Assembly (NCBI GenBank): GCA_024644015.1 | Contig: JAHELV010000024.1 | Location: 1 to 52,812 of the forward strand | Reading direction: 5' to 3' | From: Nitriliruptorales bacterium | GTDB taxonomy: Bacteria > Actinomycetota > Nitriliruptoria > Euzebyales > JAHELV01 | DNA: 52,812 nucleotides | Shown here: positions 19,171 to 26,978 of the stretch, piece by piece | Layout of the letters: the number at the start of each line of letters is the position of its first letter | How positions within the stretch are numbered: the stretch's first letter is position 1 | Position numbers and translations under genes: made by a program | The notes under the pieces: model-generated | Database searches by the model: none | Told to the model about the DNA's origin: nothing | What the model saw: the letters and a program-made list of their open reading frames with translations, nothing else

Positions 19171-20338
19171 GCAACTGCCCTCCCTCCAGCACCGGGGCGC
19201 CGCGGTGCGTGCCGACCACGACCACATCGCCCGAGATGACCGCCAGGTCACCGACCAGCGCCTCCGGACCGGCGAGCATCGAGACGTCGAGGGTCACGCG
19301 TTTCCATCTGCGGCCACCGGAGTGCGACACCAGGTAGCGCGGTCGCGGATCGCTGAACGACGTTCCGGCTACCAACAGGCGCCTGCCGTCGACCCCGATG
19401 CCCTGCAGCGCCACACCCCGCAGCGCGCGGCGCGAAGCCTCTATCATCGACCAGCGCCGTCCGTCCGGCGACGTCCAGACGGCGCCGCCCGCGATGTCGA
19501 CACTGGTCGCGTACCACCGGCCGTCCCGATCGACGGCGACGCCGGTGAACGAGCCCTCGGCCATGTCCGCGCCGGCACCGAGGTCTGCCTGTCGCCAGGC
19601 GGCACCGTCGGTCGACGTGAGCACCAGCCCCCGGGCGCCCTGCACGCCGTCGCTGTCGAGCGTGCTGCCGACGGCGACCAGTCGCCCTTTGCCGCTGGCG
19701 ATCGCGATCAGGTGTGCGTGGGGCCCGACGATGTCGTCGAACGTCTGGCCGGTCCATTTGACGCAGTCGGTGGTCCACCAGATCGACGGCGACCGGCGCC
19801 GCTCGGTGAACGTGACCTTCGCATCAACTCCCGGCACGATGCCGCTCTCCGCGACGTGCCGCACGGCACGCTCCGTCGTGGAACCGACGGCGACGAAGTG
19901 CCCGTCGTAGCCAGTAGCGCCCCACACCTCCGTGATCGACCGGTCCGGCGTGGCCAGCGTGTGCTCGATCCACTGGGCGCCGTCGTCGGTCAGCCACCCG
20001 AGCGGTTCGCCGTCGGAGGACTGGCCCACCACGAGCACCCCGCGGTCGCTCCTGCACACCGACCGCGGCTGGCCGCGATCGGACAGCTGGGCACGGTGGA
20101 TCGGCCGCTGCTCGTCTGTCTGCCGCGTCTGCCTGGCGTGCGTGGCGGTCTGGACGTCGGCCCTGCCGTCGCCGGCGGCGTCGGGGTTGCGGCGCCGGCG
20201 CGCGGGCACCGTGGGGTGCGGTAGGCGTGCGGGCCCGTCTGGGACATCGATCCGGCCGCGGCTGACGTGGCGGAACAACAGCGTTGCGCCGATGCCATAG
20301 GTCGTCCCGGTCAGGATCTGCCGCCGCGACAGCAACAC
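19157..20338 (-). CDS. Tat-exported beta-propeller protein
   Basis: 393 residues from GTG 20338, chosen because it places a classic twin-arginine signal at the N-terminus (LLSRRQILTGTTYGIGATLLF); the frame remains open to GTG 20437. The mature part begins with an Arg/Thr/Gln-rich low-complexity stretch (to about 95), then six or seven blades with the repeated W-x-T-S/T-D-G-x-x-W and GRLVAVGST/GHFVAVGS motifs shared with the lipoprotein at 17480. No lipobox. The stop lies inside the start region of the peptidase gene. The paired propellers may recognise the same wall ligand. Confidence 0.75.
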   Translation of the reverse strand: MLLSRRQILTGTTYGIGATLLFRHVSRGRIDVPDGPARLPHPTVPARRRRNPDAAGDGRADVQTATHARQTRQTDEQRPIHRAQLSDRGQPRSVCRSDRGVLVVGQSSDGEPLGWLTDDGAQWIEHTLATPDRSITEVWGATGYDGHFVAVGSTTERAVRHVAESGIVPGVDAKVTFTERRRSPSIWWTTDCVKWTGQTFDDIVGPHAHLIAIASGKGRLVAVGSTLDSDGVQGARGLVLTSTDGAAWRQADLGAGADMAEGSFTGVAVDRDGRWYATSVDIAGGAVWTSPDGRRWSMIEASRRALRGVALQGIGVDGRRLLVAGTSFSDPRPRYLVSHSGGRRWKRVTLDVSMLAGPEALVGDLAVISGDVVVVGTHRGAPVLEGGQLHAAD

Positions 20339-20682
20339 CTGCGGTCCGCCGCTTTGCTGTTCCCCGGTGTCGGGCAACCCCGCCAACCCCCGTTGTCCAG
20401 GCTCGGCGAAGCGGTCGACACGCCACCGGCGCCCCACCTCCGCTGAGCGCGGCCGCCGGTGGCGGGACCATGGCGAACACTAGCGATCGGCGGGTGAAAG
20501 GCAACGATCCCCGACGTCGATGCCGCTCGGTCCGCGGCCGTGTACGGGCGGTGGTCACACACGGGCCGCCAGCATCGAATTAACTAGTTCGTCATGGCTG
20601 CAACGGATGGTGTCCATTGGTCCCCCAGGTGCAGCAGTTGACGGGACCTCTAGGATGAACCGAATCGTGCGCACAGCGCGCG
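20339..20682. other. Divergent intergenic region
   Basis: 344 bp between the propeller operon (minus) and a hypothetical gene (plus). Part of it (20339-20437) could be an N-terminal extension of the propeller gene. An AT-rich patch at 20577-20595 and a 6-bp dyad GGTCCC/GGGACC (about 20620-20653) lie before the plus gene and may be its promoter and operator. I see no RNA gene. Confidence 0.35.
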
Positions 20683-21597
20683 GTGTGCAGGTTGCTGGCG
20701 ACGCTTGGAGCGGGCGTGTATTCCCGTGGACGGTCGAAGGTCAATGTTGTCACGGTGGTCGTCGCTGCGCTGGCCGGCCTCGGAGCCGGCTTCGCGCTTG
20801 TGATGCTGACGTCCGGGGACTCGTCCGGGCAACCGGATCTGGCCTCGATGGCACAGGTCGACCTGTCGGAGGCGCCGGAGGAAGTGTCTGAGCCGACAAC
20901 GCCCGAGACGCCTCCGGCGGAGGCGCCCGGGACCTCCGAGACGCCCCCGGATTCGACAACGGGATCGGTGCTGGCGTCGTGTGCGCAGGCAGCCGCTCTC
21001 GCGGATGCAGCCGTCGCCGCTGCACGCACGTCCCTGGGCAACTGGGAGACGCACTACGGCGCCCAGATCGCCTTCGACAACGGCGAGATCGACGGCGCAG
21101 AGGCGAAGCGCCGCTGGGCGGAATCGAAAGAGCCCGCGCAGCGCAACATCGACGCGTTCCGCGCCGCCCGCGAGGCTCTGCCCACCGACGATCCCTGTGC
21201 GACGGTCGACGCCGAGGCACTCGAGAACAGCGAACGCCGCCAGGCGCGGCGGTGCGCGGCGCGCGGCGCCGCCGTGGCGGACGTGATGGCGGACGCGCAA
21301 CCCGCCCTGGACGACTGGCTCGCGCATCTCGAGATGATGGCAACCCGTGACCAGTACGCCATCGACGAGTACCTGGCGATCTGGACAGCGGCGGTTGCCG
21401 ACGCCCCCGCTGCCATGCGGGCGTTCGCCGCGGCGTCCGGTGCCTACGACGACCTCGGCGACTGCGGCCCGGCCCGAGCGGCGCTGGAGTACGCCCCTGT
21501 CGCCGTCGTCAGCATGGGGGCCGGCACCGATCCGGCCGCGGCCAGGATCCAATGCGTGCTCACCAGCGAGGGACGGCGCCAGGTGACGACGACCTGA
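20683..21597 (+). CDS. Membrane-anchored hypothetical protein with extracellular helical domain
   Basis: 304 residues from GTG 20683; no better start with a ribosome binding site is obvious. One transmembrane segment (about 21-43), then an acidic Thr/Pro/Glu linker (50-95), then a helical outside domain with four to six cysteines (CAQAAAL, DPCATV, RRCAARG, GDCGPA, RIQCVL) likely paired in disulfides. The LGNWETHYGAQIAF...EIDGAEAKRRWAESK segment has a W-x-x-H pattern that I have seen in actinobacterial secreted hypotheticals, but no function is attached to it. It stands alone, 62 bp before the F420-type oxidoreductase gene. Confidence 0.7.
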   Translation: MCRLLATLGAGVYSRGRSKVNVVTVVVAALAGLGAGFALVMLTSGDSSGQPDLASMAQVDLSEAPEEVSEPTTPETPPAEAPGTSETPPDSTTGSVLASCAQAAALADAAVAAARTSLGNWETHYGAQIAFDNGEIDGAEAKRRWAESKEPAQRNIDAFRAAREALPTDDPCATVDAEALENSERRQARRCAARGAAVADVMADAQPALDDWLAHLEMMATRDQYAIDEYLAIWTAAVADAPAAMRAFAAASGAYDDLGDCGPARAALEYAPVAVVSMGAGTDPAAARIQCVLTSEGRRQVTTT

Positions 21598-21659
21598 GGG
21601 CTTGAACGCGTAAGGGTCCGGGGAGGGTCGAAGCGGCCCGCCGGGGTACCGTGGCGCCG

Positions 21660-22616
21660 ATGGGACCCCAGCTCGGAATGTGCTTCGACCGGACCTTTCC
21701 TCCGGCGTTCGTGCTGGAGGTTGCCGAACAGCTCGAGTCCCGCGCGATCGACCAGCTGTGGGTCATCGAGGACTGCTTCTACACCGCGGGCGTCAGCCTC
21801 GCCGCCGCCGCGCTCGCACGCACCGACCGGTTGACGGTCGGGCTGGGCATCCTGCCGGCGGTCGCGCGCAACCCGGCGATCACCGCGATGGAGATCGCGA
21901 CCCTGGCGCGCCTCGCGCCCGGCCGGATCGTGGCCGGGATCGGACACGGCGTGCAGGAGTGGATGGAGCAGATGGGCGCACGAGCGCCGTCGCCCGTCGC
22001 GGCACTCGACGAGGTGCTGACCGCAGTCCGTCACCTGCTCCGCGGCGACACGGTCACCCGGGCCGGGCGACATGTGACCTTGCGTGACGTTGCACTGGAC
22101 CAGCCGCCTGACGTCGTGCCGCCGGTGCTCGCCGGTGTGCGCGGACCCGTGTCGCTGGCGATGGCCGGTCGCCGAGCCGACGGTCTCGTCATCGCCGAGG
22201 GCGCGGGACCTTCGTACGTCCGCTGGGCGATCGACCAGACCGGCGACCCCGGCCGCTTCCGCGTCGCGGTGTTCACCGCGCTGTGCATCGCTGACGACGC
22301 CAGGGACGCCCACCGGACGATGGCGCCCTTCGTCGCCGGACTGTGCGCGTCACCATCGCCGAACATTCGTGCGCATCCGAACTTCGAGCAGATCCGTGAC
22401 CGCTGGCAACGGCGCGGCGAACAGGGGCTCGTCGACATGCCGGCCGCGTGGTGGCGGGAGCTCGGCGCCATCGGCACCGTCGACGACGCGGTGGCGCACG
22501 TCGGCGCGCTCCGGGACGCGGGCGCAGATGACGTGAGCCTGTTTCCCGCACCCGACGTCGCCGTCGCGCGACAGCAACTCGACGACGTCTCCCACGTCGC
22601 CGAGGCCTTCCGTTGA
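21660..22616 (+). CDS. LLM class F420-dependent oxidoreductase
   Basis: 318 residues from ATG 21660 (GGGG 13 nt upstream); GTG 21651 in the same frame is an alternative. A luciferase-like barrel: LGMCFDRTFPPAFVLEVAEQLE start, QLWVIEDCFYTAGV, RLTVGLGILPAVARNPAITAMEIATL, and RIVAGIGHGVQEWMEQMG, which is the typical phosphate-binding GxGxG-like stretch of the F420-dependent group. The C-terminal AIGTVDDAVAHVGALRDAGADDVSLFP also fits. The substrate is unknown and F420 use is inferred from the family. It is convergent with the membrane phosphatase gene over a hairpin at 22611-22658. Confidence 0.88.
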   Translation: MGPQLGMCFDRTFPPAFVLEVAEQLESRAIDQLWVIEDCFYTAGVSLAAAALARTDRLTVGLGILPAVARNPAITAMEIATLARLAPGRIVAGIGHGVQEWMEQMGARAPSPVAALDEVLTAVRHLLRGDTVTRAGRHVTLRDVALDQPPDVVPPVLAGVRGPVSLAMAGRRADGLVIAEGAGPSYVRWAIDQTGDPGRFRVAVFTALCIADDARDAHRTMAPFVAGLCASPSPNIRAHPNFEQIRDRWQRRGEQGLVDMPAAWWRELGAIGTVDDAVAHVGALRDAGADDVSLFPAPDVAVARQQLDDVSHVAEAFR

Positions 22617-22658
22617 CGGGCTGCGCCCCGCCAGCGGTGAACGGGCCGCAGAGCAACG
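22611..22658. terminator. Bidirectional hairpin between convergent genes
   Basis: Outer arms CGTTG (22611-22615) and CAACG (22654-22658), inner arms CTGCGCCC (22621-22628) and GGGCCGCAG (22643-22651) with one bulge, around a 14-nt loop. It overlaps the stop of the plus gene and reaches the last 2 bp before the stop of the minus gene, consistent with shared termination. Confidence 0.45.
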
Positions 22659-22659
22659 T

Positions 22660-23661
22660 TCATCCACGCCGGTTCTGCTTCGGTTGCCGTACGGTCACCT
22701 CCGTCACGATGAGCCGATGGTCCGACCCGTCGAAGGATCCGAGCTCCCGCGCGACGGCAGCCACCTGACGGCTCAGCAGGACGTGGTCCACCGGGATCCC
22801 GATCAGCGGCGCGCCGAACGTCGGTGCGACGGTCGGCGCACGCAGACCGACGTCGAGCAGGCGGCGCATCGACGGCGACCAGGGCGCCGTGTTGCAGTCG
22901 CACGCGAGCACGTGCGGCCCGGCGCGTGGCAGGACCGTCTCGACCAGCGCCGTTATCGACCGGTCGTGGCTGTCGGCCCAGGTGCGTGTGACCGGTGGCA
23001 GCGGGTGGAACGCGACGATGTCCAACGGTGCGCCGTCGACCGTCGCAGCCACCACCGTCGCGGGTCGCGTGTCCGCCAACGGCACGACCTGCACCGGCCA
23101 GGCGTCTCGCGCCAGCACGACGGGAGGCGCCAGCGTCACATCAGCGCTGTCCGACGTCGGCAGCCGCGACAGGTCGTCGAGCCGCGCGTCGAGCTTGTCG
23201 GCGATGTCGGCGCTCTCCAGCAGCACGACGATGTCGGCGTCGGCCTGCGCGATGGTATGCGCGAAGCCGTCGACGTCACCGGCCCCGGGACCCGTGTTGT
23301 AGACAGCGATCCGCACGGTCCGCTCGGCCGGCGCGTCGACCGTCGTCAGCGCGACGGTCGGCGCCACGACACTGACGATCAAACCGATCGCGACGAGCAA
23401 GAACAGCAGTCCGGTCCGCCACCAGCCGACGTACAACAGGACGACCGCGGCGACGGTCGCGAGAATCGTCTGTGGCCAGCGCAGGTAGGTGACGAACGCC
23501 CATGGCCACTGCCCGCCCGACAGCAGGCCGGCGAGCACGCCCAGCGAGACGACGGCGGCCACGACCACCGCGATGCTCCCGGCCGCCTGCGCTCGCCGGC
23601 GTCGGGTCCGGACAGCACGACGCCGTGCCAGCGTCCGCGGCGTGACCTGCGTCCGGGTCAC
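22660..23661 (-). CDS. Membrane-bound endonuclease/exonuclease/phosphatase family protein
   Basis: 333 residues from GTG 23661, overlapping the AddA-like stop as GTGA. After a strongly basic N-terminus, three hydrophobic segments (about 27-50, 57-80 and 83-107) are followed by the EEP domain outside the membrane. Catalytic positions are visible: Asn in VYNTGPG, Glu in VLLESAD, His in FHPLPP, Asp/Asn in ACDCNTAP and the terminal GSDHRLIV. This three-segment plus EEP layout is common in actinobacterial secreted DNase or phosphatase-like proteins. Translation is coupled to a DNA repair gene, so a nuclease role is conceivable, but the membrane topology argues for an external substrate. Confidence 0.87.
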   Translation of the reverse strand: MTRTQVTPRTLARRRAVRTRRRRAQAAGSIAVVVAAVVSLGVLAGLLSGGQWPWAFVTYLRWPQTILATVAAVVLLYVGWWRTGLLFLLVAIGLIVSVVAPTVALTTVDAPAERTVRIAVYNTGPGAGDVDGFAHTIAQADADIVVLLESADIADKLDARLDDLSRLPTSDSADVTLAPPVVLARDAWPVQVVPLADTRPATVVAATVDGAPLDIVAFHPLPPVTRTWADSHDRSITALVETVLPRAGPHVLACDCNTAPWSPSMRRLLDVGLRAPTVAPTFGAPLIGIPVDHVLLSRQVAAVARELGSFDGSDHRLIVTEVTVRQPKQNRRG

Positions 23662-26600
23662 GTCGCCGCGACCGTCCGCGCCACGTCCGCCGCGCATGCG
23701 TCCACGTCGTCCAGCTCGCGTTCGATCGCGCCGTCGGGTGTCAGGAACACGAACACGACCCGAGCGACCCGCTCGCCGGTGGCGGCTGCGACCGCCAGCG
23801 CGTACGCGCCGCCCTGGGCGCGGTAGCGTTCGAGGCGGGCGTCGAGGTCAGCCGCCGACGAGGCAGTCTTGTAGTCCACGATCACCAGACCGGCGTCGGT
23901 GCGGTACAGCAGGTCGATGTAGCCCTCGAGCGTACGACCGTCCACCACTGTGGCGACGAAGGTCTCACGCCAGCGCGGGCAGCCGACCGCCTCCCGGACG
24001 CTCGGTGCCGACAGCGCCGCACCGGCCAGCTGCTCGACGGTGAGCTCCCGACCGATGACACCCTCGGCCGCGGTCTGCGCCGCAGCGGCGGCGGCAAGCC
24101 CTTCGCCGGTTGCCAGATCGATCGTCTGCAGCACCGCGTGAACGGCCCGGCCGATCGCCGTGCCGTAGCGGCCCTTCTGCCACGGTGCGAGGTCGAGGTC
24201 CCGGGGACGCTTGTCCGCACCGGCGACAATCTCGTCGTCGAGCCCGTGCGTCGCCAACAGCGCGACGTCGGTGGCACCGACGCTGCGGCGGCGGGCGCTG
24301 GTCGCCAGGACACGGGCGTGCTCGGCCTCCCACTCAGCGGGCGGCGGCAGTGGCGGGACGGGCGCAGGGGACGCCGCTGCAGCGGTGGCGGGCGGCGCGA
24401 CAGCGTCGGAGGGACCGTGCTGACCGCCGACATCGGGCGAGGTGCCTGCGATCAGCTCAGCGTTGGTGCGCAAGGCGGCGCCGGCCGTCTGCCGCTGCTT
24501 GCGGTGCACCGACACGACGAGATGGTCGCAGGCCCTCGTGCAGGCGACATACAGCAACCGCAGCCGCTCGTGGAAGTCCATCTGCTCGTCGACCGGGCGG
24601 AAGTCCTCGAACTCGGGCGTCATCAGCGTCGAGCCGACACGCAGCCCCATCGCCTGACCTGGCGGGAACGACACCTGCACCCGCGTGTAGCGGCCACGCG
24701 GCAGGGTGGTCATGCCCGACAGCACGGCGATGGGGAACTCCAGCCCCTTCGACGCATGAATCGTCATGATCCGCACAGAGTCGTCGTCGGTCTCGGGCAG
24801 GATGGTCTCGGCGACCCGCGTCGTCTCTGACGCCTGCATGCGCGCCCACTCGACGTACTGTCGCAGCGTGCCGGCCTCGGCCGCACTCCACGCGCGCGCC
24901 TGGTCGACCACGAAGCGCAGCCGACGCCACATGTCCCGTGGGCGCCCGTGGGCGTAGGCCAGCTCGAACAGCCGCCGGTCGCGGACCAGGCGATCGAGCA
25001 CTTCGGACGGCGCCATCCACGGCAGCTGCGCGTGCAGATCGCGAAGGTACGCCAGCGCCGCGACCACCGGGTGGTCGGCGGGTAGGTCGTCGCGCGGCGG
25101 TGCGCGCAAGCTCCAGGCACCGCGATGCTCGAGCCGGTAGGTCACCAGATCGTCGTCGCCGCAGGCGAACAGCGGCGACCGCAGCGCCGTGACCAGCGCC
25201 AGCTGATCGGTCGGGTCGGCGAGGGCGCGGACCGCCGCGAGCAGTTCGCGGACCTCGCGCGTCGAATACACCAGCGAGCTGGTCTCGGCGCGGTACGGGA
25301 TGCCGCGCTCGTCCAGCGCCCGTTCGAGCGCCTGCAGCGACGTTCGGGCAGGCAGCAGAATCGTGATGTCGCCCAGCCGTGCCGGCCGCCACCGCTGCGT
25401 GCCGTCATGCGCCCGGTCGGCAACCGTCCAGCCCCGGGCGGCCAGCACGGTGTCGGCGACGTCGGCGGCCTCCCGCTCCCGCAGCTGCTCGGCCGTCGGG
25501 TCGTCGGAGTGTTCGCCACCGAGCAGCAGCACCGGCGGACCAGCGGTGGGACACCCCCGCCCCGGCGCCGCAGCGAGCGGCACGTACGCGGGTTGCGAGC
25601 CCGGCTCGTGCTCGATCAGGGAGCCGAACACGTGGTTGACCCAGTCGATGACCGGCGGCGCCGACCGGAAGTTGGTGATCAGTGACACGACCGGTTCGCC
25701 CAGCGTCTCGCGCGCCCGCAGGAAGACGTCGATGTCGGCACGCCGGAAACGGTAGATCGACTGCTTGGGGTCACCGACGAAGAACAACCGGCCAGGCTCC
25801 ACCGCGGCCTCGGACCAGGGCACCTCGGACGCGTCGGGGTCGTCCGACGCGATGAGCACCGCCAGATCGACCTGGATCGGGTCGGTGTCCTGGAACTCGT
25901 CGAGCAGCAGCCGCCGGTACCTCCGTCGCAGCGCACGACGAACTGCGATCCCGTGGGCGGGGTCGCGGAGCAGTTCCCGCGCCATGACCAGCAGGTCGTG
26001 GAACTCCAGCCGGCCGGCGGCGCGGCGCTCCTGCGCCGCCGCCAACGTGAAGTCGGCCACCTCCAGTGCGATCCGCCGCAACGTCGACAGCGCAACGTCG
26101 CGCGCCAGCGTCGCCCGCGCCTCGCCGATGGCCGCAAGCCGCTCGACGATCGCCGCCTTGTCCCGCCAGTTGCCCTTCCGCCCCCAGCGGGTTCGAAACG
26201 ACGGCCTGGGCGCCGCCAGCAGTTCGAGCACTTCGTACTCGTCGGACGCCGCCCGCAGGTGGCGGGCGTGGTCGGCGATCGGACCCGTGAGCAGCGTGCA
26301 GAGCCGATCGCTGTCATCCGAGCACTGGTCGCAGTCCCTGACCAGCGCCTCGATGTCGGCGATGATCGCCGCTGCGTCGCACGTCGGTGGCTGCGCGCGC
26401 TCCCAGGGCAGCCGCTGCTGGTCGGCCACCAGATCCCAGTTGTCTCCCATCACCGACGCCAGGTGCCGGACGTCGTCGAGCGTGATCCCGGCGCTCAGCG
26501 CCAGCAGCACGGCCCGCTCCAGCTGCGGGTCCGCCAGCAGGCGATCCCGGAACTGCCGCCAGCGGTCCTCGAACTCGACCTGGGAGGCCACCTCGTCGAG

Positions 26601-26978
26601 GACGTCGACGTCGGGCGGTAGGCGGGCCTCGATCGGGTGCTCGGTGAGTATCCGCTGCGCGAATGCGTGCAGCGTCGAGATCGCGGCCGCGTCGACCTGC
26701 TCCACCGCCGTCCGGAAGGTCGCGTCATCCGGGTCGGTGGCACGCTGTTCGGCGGTGAGCCGACGTCGAATGCGGTCGCGCAGCTCTGCCGCGGCCTTCT
26801 CGGTGAAGGTGATCGCGGCGATCTCGCGCATCGCGATCCCAGCCCGCACGAGCGCGACCACGCGGTCGACCAGCGACCGGGTCTTGCCGGAGCCCGCACC
26901 GGCCTCGACGAACAACGTGCGCCCGAGGTCGGTCGCGACGCGCTCACGGGCGCGTTGGTCGGGTAGCGCCGTCGTCAC
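23658..26978 (-). CDS. UvrD-family helicase-nuclease, AddA-like
   Basis: 1,106 residues from GTG 26978, overlapping the AddB-like stop as GTGA. SF1A helicase motifs are all present. Walker A is AGAGSGKT (about 25-32), motif Ia ITFTEKAAAELRDR, motif II LLLDEFQDTDPIQ and motif III VGDPKQSIYRFRRADI. Motif IV is LITNFRSAPPVIDW, motif V IMTIHASKGLEFPIAVLSG and motif VI LLYVACTRACDHL. The C-terminal 250 residues hold a RecB-type PD-(D/E)XK nuclease with GYIDLLYRTD and VIVDYKTAS, giving the Asp and Lys of the active site. With the adjacent AddB-like gene it should form a double-strand-break end-processing machine feeding RecA. A linker (about 880-930) is Ala/Pro-rich. Confidence 0.92.
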   Translation of the reverse strand: MTTALPDQRARERVATDLGRTLFVEAGAGSGKTRSLVDRVVALVRAGIAMREIAAITFTEKAAAELRDRIRRRLTAEQRATDPDDATFRTAVEQVDAAAISTLHAFAQRILTEHPIEARLPPDVDVLDEVASQVEFEDRWRQFRDRLLADPQLERAVLLALSAGITLDDVRHLASVMGDNWDLVADQQRLPWERAQPPTCDAAAIIADIEALVRDCDQCSDDSDRLCTLLTGPIADHARHLRAASDEYEVLELLAAPRPSFRTRWGRKGNWRDKAAIVERLAAIGEARATLARDVALSTLRRIALEVADFTLAAAQERRAAGRLEFHDLLVMARELLRDPAHGIAVRRALRRRYRRLLLDEFQDTDPIQVDLAVLIASDDPDASEVPWSEAAVEPGRLFFVGDPKQSIYRFRRADIDVFLRARETLGEPVVSLITNFRSAPPVIDWVNHVFGSLIEHEPGSQPAYVPLAAAPGRGCPTAGPPVLLLGGEHSDDPTAEQLREREAADVADTVLAARGWTVADRAHDGTQRWRPARLGDITILLPARTSLQALERALDERGIPYRAETSSLVYSTREVRELLAAVRALADPTDQLALVTALRSPLFACGDDDLVTYRLEHRGAWSLRAPPRDDLPADHPVVAALAYLRDLHAQLPWMAPSEVLDRLVRDRRLFELAYAHGRPRDMWRRLRFVVDQARAWSAAEAGTLRQYVEWARMQASETTRVAETILPETDDDSVRIMTIHASKGLEFPIAVLSGMTTLPRGRYTRVQVSFPPGQAMGLRVGSTLMTPEFEDFRPVDEQMDFHERLRLLYVACTRACDHLVVSVHRKQRQTAGAALRTNAELIAGTSPDVGGQHGPSDAVAPPATAAAASPAPVPPLPPPAEWEAEHARVLATSARRRSVGATDVALLATHGLDDEIVAGADKRPRDLDLAPWQKGRYGTAIGRAVHAVLQTIDLATGEGLAAAAAAQTAAEGVIGRELTVEQLAGAALSAPSVREAVGCPRWRETFVATVVDGRTLEGYIDLLYRTDAGLVIVDYKTASSAADLDARLERYRAQGGAYALAVAAATGERVARVVFVFLTPDGAIERELDDVDACAADVARTVAAT

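Noticed and set aside
21054-21552. Antisense frames over the anchored hypothetical protein at 20683
   Set aside because: The plus frame has a membrane segment, conserved-looking Cys positions and a clean linker; the antisense frames are arginine-rich shadows.
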